In this document: one piece after another, positions 46,412-54,969 of the stretch
Layout: every line of letters begins with the position of its first letter
How positions within the stretch are numbered: position 1 is the first letter of the stretch
From: Pantoea piersonii
GTDB lineage: Bacteria; Pseudomonadota; Gammaproteobacteria; Enterobacterales; Enterobacteriaceae
Direction: 5' to 3'
Assembly (NCBI RefSeq): GCF_003612015.1
Contig: NZ_RARB01000001.1
Coordinates: 868,001 to 932,000 of the forward strand
DNA: 64,000 nucleotides
The notes under the pieces: generated by a model
Database searches by the model: none
Told to the model about the DNA's origin: nothing
Seen by the model: only the letters and a program-made list of their open reading frames with translations
Made by a program: the position numbers and the translations under genes

Positions 46412-46573
46412 CATTTCTGCGCCGTGCGCGCTGTTTTCTTTCTGCACGCTCTCTTCACACTGTCAGCTTTTTGTAAGCATAGGGGAAATAAGCTGAAAAT
46501 CCGCCTGCGCCGATAGTGACCCGTTAAAGGCTTTTGTTATAACTGCGCCGACAGATAACAAGAGACTACCTTG

Positions 46574-46924
46574 ATGAAAAAAACCGCACTGCTTTTAAGC
46601 GTCCTGCTGGGGATGCCGCTGCTGGCGAGCGCTCATGCTCCGCATTATGACAACGCGCCGGGCGCTGGCGTCCATATTGGCGATCGCGATCATCGCGGCT
46701 ACTACTGGGACGGCTATGACTGGCGTCCGGCGAAATGGTGGCAGGCGCACCATGGCCGCAATGTCGGACTGAAAGGGCCGCATGGCTACTGGAACGGCAA
46801 CGGCTGGCAGGCGCAGCGCCCTGACCACGACAAGCCAATGGCGAAGCGCGACAACCCGTCGCATAACGATCATCCGACGCGCAACGACCGCGAGCCGGTG
46901 CCGCCGCGCGCTAACCACAACTGA
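46574..46924 (+). CDS. Small exported DUF2502-like protein
   Basis: 116 residues starting at ATG 46574, three bases after an in-frame TTG. A signal peptide ends ...LASAHA. The mature protein is rich in histidine, aspartate, tryptophan and glycine: HIGDRDHRGYYWDGYDWRPAKWW, then a C-terminal tail of charged and proline residues that looks disordered. The GDRDHxGxYWDG core resembles DUF2502 proteins such as E. coli YpeC, which are periplasmic with unknown role. The histidine/aspartate content would suit metal binding, but this is a guess. Confidence 0.75.
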   Translation: MKKTALLLSVLLGMPLLASAHAPHYDNAPGAGVHIGDRDHRGYYWDGYDWRPAKWWQAHHGRNVGLKGPHGYWNGNGWQAQRPDHDKPMAKRDNPSHNDHPTRNDREPVPPRANHN

Positions 46925-47023
46925 TCCTCTTTGCGGCGCCCTCCGGCGCCGCAAACGCCAGCCTTTCTTTTTCTGCCAATCTCTCTACAATCAAATCTCT
47001 GTTTTCTCAGCGAATCCTCGATT

Positions 47024-48007
47024 ATGTCCCTGCTGGAGCAGCTTGCTCATCAGGCGGATCGCCGCAGCCGTCGCGTGCTGATGGCGCTGTGCCTTATCCT
47101 GCTGGCGTTAATTGTTCTCAGCCTGTGCGCGGGCGATAGCTGGATCGTCCCGGCCCGGTGGCTGAGCGACAGCGGTCAGCTGTTTGTCTGGCAGCTGCGT
47201 CTGCCGCGTACCCTTGCGGTGGTGCTGGTCGGCGCGGCGCTGGCAGTCTGTGGCGTCGTAATGCAGGCGCTGTTTACCAATCCGCTGGCGGAGCCGGGCC
47301 TGCTCGGGGTTTCTAACGGCGCGGGCATTGGACTGGTGCTGGGCGTGCTGTTCGGCAGCGGGTCGCTCTGGAGCCTGAGCCTGGCGGCGATGGCGGGCGC
47401 ATTGCTGATCACCCTCATCCTGCTCCATTTCGCCCACCGGCAGCTCTCCGTAACGCGACTGCTGCTTACCGGCGTGGCGCTGGGCATTATCTGTAGCGCC
47501 ATTATGACCTGGGCGGTCTACTTCAGCACCAGCCTGGATCTGCGCCAGCTTATGTACTGGATGATGGGCGGCTTTAGCGGTATCGACTGGCGTTATGGCT
47601 GGATGATGCTGGCGCTGCTGCCGGTCACCGCTGGGCTGATCGCCACCGCGCGCGTGCTCAATCTGCTGGCGCTCGGCGAAACCCCGGCGCAGCAGCTGGG
47701 CCTGTCGCTCTTTTTCTGGCGCAATACGCTGGTGCTGGCTATGGGCTGGCTGGTCGGCGTCAGCGTCGCTATGGCGGGTGCAATCGGGTTTGTCGGCTTA
47801 GTGATCCCGCACTTGCTGCGGCTGAGCGGCATCAGCGATCATCGCTATCTGCTGCCGACATCGGCGCTGGCGGGCGCGGGCGTACTGCTCGCCGCCGACA
47901 TTATCGCGCGTCTGGCGCTGACCTCGGCGGAGTTGCCGATCGGCGTGGTGACCGCCACGCTGGGCGCGCCGCTGTTTATTGCGCTGTTAGTCAAATCTTC
48001 GCGCTAG
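47024..48007 (+). CDS. btuC: Vitamin B12 ABC transporter permease
   Basis: 327 residues (326 in E. coli), a FecCD-type permease with about ten membrane segments. ATG 47024 was chosen over an in-frame upstream start at 46931, since [17 protein letters not shown] matches the family. [19 protein letters not shown] near 85, and the [13 protein letters not shown] coupling region near 246 that contacts the BtuD ATPase, are typical. It carries cobalamin across the inner membrane with BtuD and the binding protein BtuF, which is not in the window. btuE and btuD follow. Confidence 0.96.
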   Translation: MSLLEQLAHQADRRSRRVLMALCLILLALIVLSLCAGDSWIVPARWLSDSGQLFVWQLRLPRTLAVVLVGAALAVCGVVMQALFTNPLAEPGLLGVSNGAGIGLVLGVLFGSGSLWSLSLAAMAGALLITLILLHFAHRQLSVTRLLLTGVALGIICSAIMTWAVYFSTSLDLRQLMYWMMGGFSGIDWRYGWMMLALLPVTAGLIATARVLNLLALGETPAQQLGLSLFFWRNTLVLAMGWLVGVSVAMAGAIGFVGLVIPHLLRLSGISDHRYLLPTSALAGAGVLLAADIIARLALTSAELPIGVVTATLGAPLFIALLVKSSR

Positions 48008-48045
48008 CTTCGGCTGGCTTTCCGCATCCACGACAGGAGACTTTT

Positions 48046-48588
48046 ATGGGCCTTTATCAAACTGAACTGATGACGATCGACGGCAAGAAAACCACGCTGG
48101 AAGAGTGGCAGGGCAAGGTGCTGCTGGTGGTGAACGTGGCGTCAAAATGCGGTCTTACCCCGCAGTACGAGCAGCTGGAGGCGCTGCAGCAGCAGTATCA
48201 GGCGCAGGGCTTCAGCGTGCTGGGCTTTCCCTGCAATCAGTTCCTTGAGCAGGAGCCGGGCAGCAACGAAGAGATTAAAACCTACTGCAGCACCACCTGG
48301 GGCGTGACCTTTCCCATGCTGGCCAAAGGCGATGTCAACGGCCCGGCGCGCCATCCGCTCTATGCGCAGCTGATCGCGGCGCAGCCGGAAGCGGTGCGCC
48401 CGGAAGGCAGCGGCTTTTACGAGCGTCAGGTCAGCAAAGGCCGCGGGCCGAAAGCGCCGGGCGATATTCTGTGGAACTTCGAGAAGTTCCTGATCGATCG
48501 TCAGGGTAACGTAGTGAAGCGTTTCGCGCCGGATATGACGCCGGACGACGCCATTATCCAGCAGAGTATTCAGCAGGCGTTGGCGTAA
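48046..48588 (+). CDS. btuE: Glutathione peroxidase-type thiol peroxidase
   Basis: 180 residues (183 in E. coli BtuE) of the glutathione peroxidase fold. The catalytic cysteine is in NVASKCGLTPQYEQ near residue 36 (a cysteine, not selenocysteine); the resolving-type FPCNQF and WNFEKFLID stretches are conserved. It reduces hydrogen peroxide or lipid peroxides using thioredoxin or glutathione; despite its name it is not required for B12 uptake. It sits between btuC and btuD as in E. coli. GACAGGAGA precedes the ATG. Confidence 0.94.
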   Translation: MGLYQTELMTIDGKKTTLEEWQGKVLLVVNVASKCGLTPQYEQLEALQQQYQAQGFSVLGFPCNQFLEQEPGSNEEIKTYCSTTWGVTFPMLAKGDVNGPARHPLYAQLIAAQPEAVRPEGSGFYERQVSKGRGPKAPGDILWNFEKFLIDRQGNVVKRFAPDMTPDDAIIQQSIQQALA

Positions 48589-48590
48589 CC

Positions 48591-49331
48591 GTGCTCATCA
48601 GCCTCAGGGACGCCGCCGTTCCCGGACGGCTGGCGTCTTTCTCAGCCGAAGTGGCCGCCGGCACGCTGCTGCATCTGGTCGGGCCAAACGGCGCGGGCAA
48701 AAGCACTCTGCTGGCGCTAATGGCGGGGATGCTGCCGGGCGAAGGAGAGATTCGGCTGCTGGGGCGTCCGCTGCGCGAATGGCGCGGCCCGGCGCTGGCA
48801 CGGCTGCGCGCCTGGCTGCCGCAGCAAATCGCGCCGGGCTTTATGCCGGTTTACCACTATTTGCGTCTCCATCTGAGCGAGACGCAGTCAGACGCGCCGC
48901 TGACCGCGCTGCTGGAGAAGCTGCAGCTGCAGGACAAGCTGGCGCGTCCGCTGGCGCAGCTGTCGGGCGGCGAGTGGCAGCGCGTCAGGCTGGCGGCGGC
49001 GCTCGCCCAGATCGATCCCGCCCTTAACCCAGAGGGAAAAGTGCTGCTGCTGGACGAACCGATGACGGGACTGGATATTGCCCAGCAACACGCCGTCCAC
49101 AGCCTGATTATCGGGCTGCAGCGCGCCGGCATCTGCGTTATCGCCAGCAGTCACGATCTCAACCATACGTTGCGTCATGCCGATAGCGTCTGGCTGATGG
49201 CGCAGGGCAGAGTGATGGCGCAAGGGGCACCTGCGGCGATCCTGACGCCCGAGCGTCTCAGCGATCTCTATGCTATCCCGTTTCGCCTGCTGGAACTGGA
49301 TGGCCAGCCGCTGCTGACTGCGCAACCCTGA
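48591..49331 (+). CDS. btuD: Vitamin B12 ABC transporter ATP-binding protein
   Basis: 246 residues starting at GTG 48591, two bases after the btuE stop, so the two are probably coupled. Walker A is GPNGAGKST near 34, the signature LSGGEWQRVRLAAAL near 125, Walker B VLLLDEPMTGLD near 154, and the H-loop SSHDLNHT near 188. It powers the BtuCD importer. The GTG start is used because there is no ATG in the early part of the frame. Confidence 0.95.
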   Translation: MLISLRDAAVPGRLASFSAEVAAGTLLHLVGPNGAGKSTLLALMAGMLPGEGEIRLLGRPLREWRGPALARLRAWLPQQIAPGFMPVYHYLRLHLSETQSDAPLTALLEKLQLQDKLARPLAQLSGGEWQRVRLAAALAQIDPALNPEGKVLLLDEPMTGLDIAQQHAVHSLIIGLQRAGICVIASSHDLNHTLRHADSVWLMAQGRVMAQGAPAAILTPERLSDLYAIPFRLLELDGQPLLTAQP

Positions 49332-49403
49332 CGGCCGCGTCTTGCCAGGCTGCGCGCCTGACGCTAGAGTGAGGCCGTTGCGATTAACAGAGGATGTGCG
49401 CGA

Positions 49404-49865
49404 ATGCGGTTAGGCGTGTTTTTACTGGTGTTAATACTGGCAGGATGCAGCGGCCATCGCGCGCCGCCGGTGAACGGCCGTCTGTCTGATCCCATTATGG
49501 TGGTGGCGCAGCTCAACGAACAGCTGGGCCAGTGGCGTGGCACGCCCTATCGTTACGGCGGCATGAGTCGTGGCGGCGTTGACTGCTCCGGTTTTGTCTA
49601 TCTCACCATGCGTGACAGGTTCGATCTGCAGCTGCCGCGCAGCACGCGGGCGCAGAGCGATATCGGCACGCGTATCAGCAAGGATGAGCTGCAGCCGGGC
49701 GATCTGGTATTTTTCAAAACTGGCCGCGGCGAAAATGGCCTGCACGTCGGCATATATGACCGCGACAACGCCTTTATTCACGCTTCCACCAGCCAGGGGG
49801 TGATACGCTCCTCGCTGGACAACGTTTACTGGCGCAAAGCCTTCTGGCAGGCACGGCGCATTTAA
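49404..49865 (+). CDS. nlpC: NlpC/P60-family lipoprotein
   Basis: 153 residues (154 in E. coli). The lipobox is LAGC with cysteine at 15, then an NlpC/P60 domain with catalytic GVDCSGFVYLTM cysteine near 56 and histidine in GLHVGIYDRD near 115. The family are papain-like peptidoglycan endopeptidases cleaving D-glutamyl-mDAP bonds; the exact activity of NlpC is uncertain. It is anchored on the periplasmic side. It follows btuD by 72 bases; the order is conserved. Confidence 0.95.
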   Translation: MRLGVFLLVLILAGCSGHRAPPVNGRLSDPIMVVAQLNEQLGQWRGTPYRYGGMSRGGVDCSGFVYLTMRDRFDLQLPRSTRAQSDIGTRISKDELQPGDLVFFKTGRGENGLHVGIYDRDNAFIHASTSQGVIRSSLDNVYWRKAFWQARRI

Positions 49866-50179
49866 GGCAAATTACCTCTCTCTCAGAACGCCGTGCGCCG
49901 TAATAGCTGCGTAAATAGCAGCAAAAAATGCAGGTATATTTTAACTCTTATTTAAATTGGCACTTTACGCTGCCGGGAAATAATTATATCAATAAGACAG
50001 AGATTTAATTTTCTGGTAAAGGGTATTTACGCGACCGTTATTTGGCTTAGGGATCTGGCGCAGCGGGCAAAGCGAAATTTAACGGCAAAGATGTCCATCT
50101 CTTCCGGGGTTTGGTACTATTGCCTGCCTGATTTCGATGATATACGATGCGCCAGTCGCCACTTTATCTGGCTGTAAAA
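49866..50179. other. 314-bp AT-rich gap between nlpC and ydiV
   Basis: No gene, hairpin or recognisable operator was found. It presumably contains the ydiV promoter. Confidence 0.6.
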
Positions 50180-50911
50180 ATGAAAGTTCATTTATCTGCC
50201 GACTATCAGTCGGAAATTTGGTTTTATCCTGCCTGCACAATTAGCGGGCAGCTGGTGGCCGTCGAGCTGGTTAGCCAGTTCGTGCATGAGACTGCGCCTG
50301 TCACCTTGCCGCAGGATTTGTTATTGCCGCAGCTTAATGAAACGCAGAGACTGCGTCTGCTGCAGCGCCAGATTAGCTTGCTGGAGCAACACTACGAGTT
50401 CTTCGAAAAGAATCATGTGCTGGCATTAATGCGAATTGATGAAAATCTGGCGCAAACGCTGCTGGCGAGTGAATTGCTGATACGTAAAATTAAGCAGCTT
50501 CCCTTTTTATTGCTGGACCTCAGCGAAACGTTTCCGCAGCTTTTAAACGGAATTAACGATCCTCTTATTTCTGCGCTAAAACAACAGTTCCGTTTATCAT
50601 TATCTCATTTTGGTGCCGGTAAATCTTCGACTCGCGCCGTCTACGATAATCTGTTCGACTGCATCAAACTGGATAAACAATTTATTCAGGCACTGGCGAA
50701 ACGTGCCTCTTTCCAGCCTTTTATTCAGAGCATCATTGATAACTTTTGCAGCCATACGCAGCTGATGATTATTTGCGGCATTGACGACAGAACGCTGCTC
50801 GATAAAACAGCGCCGCTGCAGGATGCCGTGCTGCAGGGCGCGCTTTTCCCGCCAGTAAAAGCCGAAGCGCTAAAGCGTCTGATTGCGAGCCAATGCTGCG
50901 CCCCTGATTAA
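50180..50911 (+). CDS. ydiV: YdiV-like degenerate EAL protein (anti-FlhDC factor)
   Basis: 243 residues from ATG 50180; the upstream ATG at 50147 would add 11 residues absent from E. coli YdiV. Alignable landmarks are MKVHLSADYQSEIWFYPA at the start, LVAVELVSQF where active enzymes have EAL, and the conserved HFGAGKSSTRAVYDNLFDCIKLDKQFIQ. The EAL signature is lost, so it should not hydrolyse cyclic di-GMP. YdiV proteins instead bind FlhD and shut down flagellar genes in poor nutrients. Position between nlpC and selO is conserved. The identity with E. coli is low, so function is likely but not certain. Confidence 0.82.
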   Translation: MKVHLSADYQSEIWFYPACTISGQLVAVELVSQFVHETAPVTLPQDLLLPQLNETQRLRLLQRQISLLEQHYEFFEKNHVLALMRIDENLAQTLLASELLIRKIKQLPFLLLDLSETFPQLLNGINDPLISALKQQFRLSLSHFGAGKSSTRAVYDNLFDCIKLDKQFIQALAKRASFQPFIQSIIDNFCSHTQLMIICGIDDRTLLDKTAPLQDAVLQGALFPPVKAEALKRLIASQCCAPD

Positions 50912-51044
50912 GCCCGCCTGTTGTATTTGATTTCCCACCACTATACTTGCGGTGTCTCGCGCCTCTGCGCCGGGACGGCCCGATATCCGGTTTTTCACAG
51001 CGACGGTGGCCCTGATTTCGCCTGGCTGCCGCTCGGGAGAGTGT

Positions 51045-52481
51045 ATGTTGTTTGATAACAGCTGGCAGCGCGAGCTGCCGGGATTCTATACCGCCCAGAT
51101 GCCGACTGCGCTTAAGGGCGGCCGTCTGTTTTATCACAATGCGCCGCTGGCGCAGACGCTGGGCGTCGACCCGGCGCTTTTCGCCGGCGAAGGCCATGGC
51201 GTATGGCATGGCGCCGCGCTGCTGTCCGGGATGGAGCCGCTTGCGCAGGTCTATAGCGGACATCAGTTCGGCGTCTGGGCCGGTCAGCTGGGCGACGGCC
51301 GCGGCATTTTGCTGGGCGAACAACGCCTCAGCGCGGAACACAAAGTCGACTGGCATCTGAAGGGCGCCGGACTTACCCCTTACTCGCGTATGGGCGACGG
51401 ACGCGCCGTGATCCGCTCCACGGTGCGCGAATTTCTCGCCTCCGAGGCGCTGCATCACCTGGGCATTCCCACCACGCGCGCCCTCGCTATCGCCATCGGC
51501 GACGAGCCGGTCTATCGTGAAACGCCAGAGCGCGGTGCGACGCTGATGCGCATCGCTGAAAGCCATCTGCGCTTCGGTCATTTCGAGCATTTCTTCTATA
51601 GCCAGCAGCAGGAAAAAGTAGAGCAGCTGGCGGATTATGCGCTGCGCCACCACTGGCCGCATCTGGTTAACGAAGCGGATAAATATCTTTTATGGTTTAC
51701 CGACGTCGTTGAGCGCACCGCGCGCCTGATCGCCCAGTGGCAAAGTGTGGGCTTCGCGCATGGCGTAATGAACACCGACAATATGTCGCTGCTGGGGCTG
51801 ACTATCGACTACGGCCCTTACGGTTTCCTTGACGACTATCAGCCTGGTTTTATCTGCAACCACAGCGATTATCAGGGGCGCTACAGCTTCGAAAACCAGC
51901 CGATGATTGGTCTGTGGAACCTGAACCGCCTGGCGCATGCGCTTTCCGGCCTGCTTAACGTCGAGCAGCTTAAACAGGCGCTGAGCCGTTACGAGCCGGA
52001 GCTGATGCGGGTATGGGGCGAACGTATGCGGGCGAAGCTGGGCTTCACGCAGCCTGACAGCGGCGATAACGCGCTGCTGGTGGAGCTATTATCGCTGATG
52101 GCGCAGGAGCACAGCGACTATACCCTGACGTTCCGTCTGCTCAGCGATACGCAGCCGCAGGACGCGCGTTCGCCGCTGCGCGACGAGTTTATGGATCGCG
52201 ACGCCTTTGACCGCTGGTATCAGCGCTACCGCGCGCGTCTGCTGCAGGAAGAGGTTGCCGATGAAGCGCGACAGCAGCGCATGAAGGCCGCCAACCCGGC
52301 GCTGGTGCTGCGCAACTACCTGGCGCAGCAAGCGATCGACGAGGCGGAAAAGGGCGAAAGCGGGGCGCTGGCGCGGCTGCATCAGGCGTTGCAGCAGCCC
52401 TTTAGCGACGAAACGGCCGCTGAATATCGTCAGCGGCCGCCGGACTGGGGTAAGACGCTGGAGGTGAGCTGCTCCAGCTAG
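51045..52481 (+). CDS. selO: Protein AMPylase SelO (YdiU)
   Basis: 478 residues, the same as E. coli SelO. ATG 51045 was chosen because GGGAGAG precedes it and the longer frame (to 50952) adds unrelated sequence. It is a pseudokinase fold that binds ATP in reverse and transfers AMP to serine, threonine or tyrosine of target proteins in the redox response. Hallmarks are [16 protein letters not shown] near 67-82 and [10 protein letters not shown] near 240. The C-terminus is VSCSS, where the human protein has selenocysteine. It is convergent with aroH, five bases apart. Confidence 0.94.
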   Translation: MLFDNSWQRELPGFYTAQMPTALKGGRLFYHNAPLAQTLGVDPALFAGEGHGVWHGAALLSGMEPLAQVYSGHQFGVWAGQLGDGRGILLGEQRLSAEHKVDWHLKGAGLTPYSRMGDGRAVIRSTVREFLASEALHHLGIPTTRALAIAIGDEPVYRETPERGATLMRIAESHLRFGHFEHFFYSQQQEKVEQLADYALRHHWPHLVNEADKYLLWFTDVVERTARLIAQWQSVGFAHGVMNTDNMSLLGLTIDYGPYGFLDDYQPGFICNHSDYQGRYSFENQPMIGLWNLNRLAHALSGLLNVEQLKQALSRYEPELMRVWGERMRAKLGFTQPDSGDNALLVELLSLMAQEHSDYTLTFRLLSDTQPQDARSPLRDEFMDRDAFDRWYQRYRARLLQEEVADEARQQRMKAANPALVLRNYLAQQAIDEAEKGESGALARLHQALQQPFSDETAAEYRQRPPDWGKTLEVSCSS

Positions 52482-52486
52482 GCGGC

Positions 52487-53533
52487 TCAGAAGCGGCTGT
52501 TCACCGCCTCGGCCAGCAGCGACAGCACCGCTTCGCTGTCCTGCCAGCCGAGGCAGGGATCGGTAATCGACTGGCCGTAAACCAGCGGCTCGCCCGCGAC
52601 CACTTTCTGATTTCCCTCTTCAATAAAACTTTCGATCATTACGCCCGCGACCGCGCGCGACCCGGCGCGGATCTGCTGCGCCACCTCGGCCGCCACCTCT
52701 TTCTGACGACGATGCTGTTTCAGGCAGTTTCCGTGGCTGAAATCGATGACCAGCTGCTCCGGCAGACTAAATTCACGCAGGCTGGCGGCTGCGGCGGCCA
52801 CATCGTCGGCGTGATAGTTTGGCGCTTTGCCGCCGCGCAGGATAACGTGGCCGTGCGGGTTGCCGCTGGTCTGGTAAATCGTCATCTGGCCATCTTTGTC
52901 GGGTGAGAGGAACATATGGCTGGCGCGCGAGGCGCGAATGGCATCCACCGCAATGCGCACGTTGCCGTCGGTGCCGTTTTTAAAGCCCACCGGACAGGAG
53001 AGCGCTGAGGCCATTTCACGGTGAATCTGGCTCTCCGTCGTGCGCGCGCCAATCGCCCCCCAGCTGATCAAATCGGCGATAAACTGGCCGGTAACCATAT
53101 CCAGGAATTCCGTCGCGGTGGGCAGACCGAGGCGGTTAATATCGAGCAGAATCTGGCGCGCCAGGTCGATGCCGCGGTTAACGTTAAAGCTGCCATCCAG
53201 ATCGGGATCGGAGATCAGTCCTTTCCAGCCCACCACGGTGCGCGGCTTTTCAAAATAGGTGCGCATCACGATTTCCAGGCGATCGGCGTAGCGCTCGCGC
53301 AGCGCATTCAGCCGCTGCGCGTAGTCGAGCGCGGCGCGCGGATCGTGCAGAGAGCAGGGGCCGATAATCACCAGCAGACGCGGATCTTCGCCGGTCAGAA
53401 TCCGGGCGATGCGCTGGCGCGCGCGGGTCACGTTATCCGCAATGTCGGCGGAGAGAGGATGGGCAGCGGCTAATGCGGCAGGCGTGATCAGGCTGCCGAT
53501 GCGTGCCGTACGCAGTTCATCAGTTTTATTCAT
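52487..53533 (-). CDS. aroH: DAHP synthase, Trp-sensitive type
   Basis: 348 residues as in E. coli AroH, condensing phosphoenolpyruvate and erythrose-4-phosphate in the first step of the shikimate pathway. IIGPCSLHD near residue 57, KPRTVVGWKGLISDPD near 96 and the metal-binding GARTTESQIHREMASAL and VIDFSHGNCLKQH segments are present. ATG 53533 was chosen, two codons inside an ATG at 53539. Position beside selO and ppsR, as in E. coli, supports AroH rather than AroF or AroG. No convincing TrpR operator was seen upstream. Confidence 0.92.
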   Translation of the reverse strand: MNKTDELRTARIGSLITPAALAAAHPLSADIADNVTRARQRIARILTGEDPRLLVIIGPCSLHDPRAALDYAQRLNALRERYADRLEIVMRTYFEKPRTVVGWKGLISDPDLDGSFNVNRGIDLARQILLDINRLGLPTATEFLDMVTGQFIADLISWGAIGARTTESQIHREMASALSCPVGFKNGTDGNVRIAVDAIRASRASHMFLSPDKDGQMTIYQTSGNPHGHVILRGGKAPNYHADDVAAAAASLREFSLPEQLVIDFSHGNCLKQHRRQKEVAAEVAQQIRAGSRAVAGVMIESFIEEGNQKVVAGEPLVYGQSITDPCLGWQDSEAVLSLLAEAVNSRF

Positions 53534-53644
53534 GAGCATCTCGAAAGCTTTTTCTTCGCAACGGTGACATACCGGGAAGTGATGATGATCACAATAAATT
53601 ATTAGCCTGCGAATGCAACCCTATAAACTGAAATGATTTTTTGC

Positions 53645-53681
53645 CCAACGGCAGCGGCGGTTTACAAGCCGCTGCCGTTGG
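53645..53681 (-). other. Perfect 14-bp hairpin after ppsR
   Basis: CCAACGGCAGCGGC pairs exactly with GCCGCTGCCGTTGG across a 9-base loop, four bases past the ppsR stop on the minus strand. On that strand it is followed by A, not T, so it is not a standard intrinsic terminator. It might be an RNA 3'-end stabiliser or a pause site before aroH. Confidence 0.6.
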
Positions 53682-53685
53682 CTGC

Positions 53686-54513
53686 TCAGTACATGCGGCG
53701 CGTCAGGCCCATAATGTCGAGAATTTTGGTGGCGATCTCCTCCACCGAATAGTTGGTGCTGTTGAGATAGCGGATCTGGTGAGTGCGGAACAGCGCTTCG
53801 ACTTCGCCCACTTCGAGCCGGCACTGGCGCATTGAGGCGTAGCGGGTATTTTCCGCCCGCTCCTGACGAATGGCGGCAAGCCGTTCCGGATCGATGGTTA
53901 AGCCAAACAGCTTGTGCTGAAACGGTCGCAGGGCGGCAGGCAGGCGGAGATTATCCATATCGTCGGCGATAAAAGGGTAGTTGGCGGCGCGGATGCCGAA
54001 CTGCATCGCCAGATAGAGGCTGGTAGGGGTTTTACCGCAGCGCGAAACGCCCAGCAGGATGACCTGCGCATCCTCCAGGCCACGTAGCGAGATGCCGTCG
54101 TCGTGCGCCAGGGTATAGTCAATAGCGGCGATACGCGCGTCGTACTTGCCCAGGTTGCTGGCGTCGAGGCCGTGGGTGCGGTGCGCCACCGGTGCGGGCG
54201 CCAGGCCCAGCTCTTCCTGTAACGGCGCCACCAGCGCCTGCACGATGTCCTGGCAGAAACCCTCGCTCTGCATAATGATATCGCGCACTTCCGGCGTGAC
54301 GATAGAGAAAAACACCAGCGGGCGAACGCCGCTTTTTTGATAGAGCGCGTTAATTTGCGCCTTCACCGCCTGCGCGCGCTGAACATTCTCGACAAAAGGC
54401 AGCGTCAGGCTATTGAACCCCACCGGAAACTGCGAAAGCACGGCATGTCCCAGCACTTCGGCGGTAATTGCGGTGCCGTCTGAAATATAAAAAACGCTTC
54501 TTTCGCTGCTCAT
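53686..54513 (-). CDS. ppsR: Phosphoenolpyruvate synthase regulatory protein
   Basis: 275 residues of the DUF299 family. PpsR both phosphorylates (with ADP) and dephosphorylates (with phosphate) a threonine of PpsA, switching it off and on. The P-loop-like [15 protein letters not shown] near residue 151 is the family signature; the start [19 protein letters not shown] is also typical. It is divergent from ppsA, whose product it regulates, with a 456-bp promoter gap between them. Confidence 0.95.
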   Translation of the reverse strand: MSSERSVFYISDGTAITAEVLGHAVLSQFPVGFNSLTLPFVENVQRAQAVKAQINALYQKSGVRPLVFFSIVTPEVRDIIMQSEGFCQDIVQALVAPLQEELGLAPAPVAHRTHGLDASNLGKYDARIAAIDYTLAHDDGISLRGLEDAQVILLGVSRCGKTPTSLYLAMQFGIRAANYPFIADDMDNLRLPAALRPFQHKLFGLTIDPERLAAIRQERAENTRYASMRQCRLEVGEVEALFRTHQIRYLNSTNYSVEEIATKILDIMGLTRRMY

Positions 54514-54969
54514 GGCTTTTTACCTTATGCGTACAGAGATATCGGATAGGTTAGCAGCTTTAAATAGCGGTTTAAGCAAAATAAAAAATCCATATTTGAA
54601 TTTTATGAACTTTTTGTTTTTTCTTGCCTGTTTTAGCCCGCGATGACGCCGTTAAAATAATGAAATGACGTTTTGAAATCATTTTCTGGGTGGCGGGTAA
54701 GGTCTGCGGGGAAATAAAACGGCTGCTCGTTGCGCAACAAAATCGCCACTAACTCAATGAATAATATAAAAAATCAAATCCATCATAGCCTTAGCGGAAA
54801 ATAACCGATTTGCGCAACCAGTCCGAATTATTGGAATAATTCTTAATTTGCGAAATCTTGCGCGCTTTAACGATTCAACACTTAGTCATTAATTGCGCAT
54901 TGTGCCAGGCTAATTTTGCGAATAGCTAAATTTTCCATGTGCCCATTCATTCTTAAAAGGATAATCTCG
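54514..54969. other. Divergent ppsR/ppsA control region
   Basis: A 456-bp AT-rich gap without a gene. It holds both promoters; the Cra site at 54866 is the only operator called. Confidence 0.6.
54866..54879. promoter_or_regulatory. Candidate Cra (FruR) site of ppsA
   Basis: On the minus strand it reads GTTGAATCGTTAAA, matching 13 of 14 positions of the Cra consensus RSTGAAWCSNTHHW. It lies about 90 bases before the ppsA start. Cra activates ppsA in E. coli. Confidence 0.55.

Noticed and set aside
53534-53644. TrpR operator or CRP site before aroH
   Set aside because: No GAACTAGTTAACTAG-type sequence is present. The AGTGA-N6-TCACA at 53578-53593 fits CRP in nine of ten core bases, but has no support from known control of aroH.
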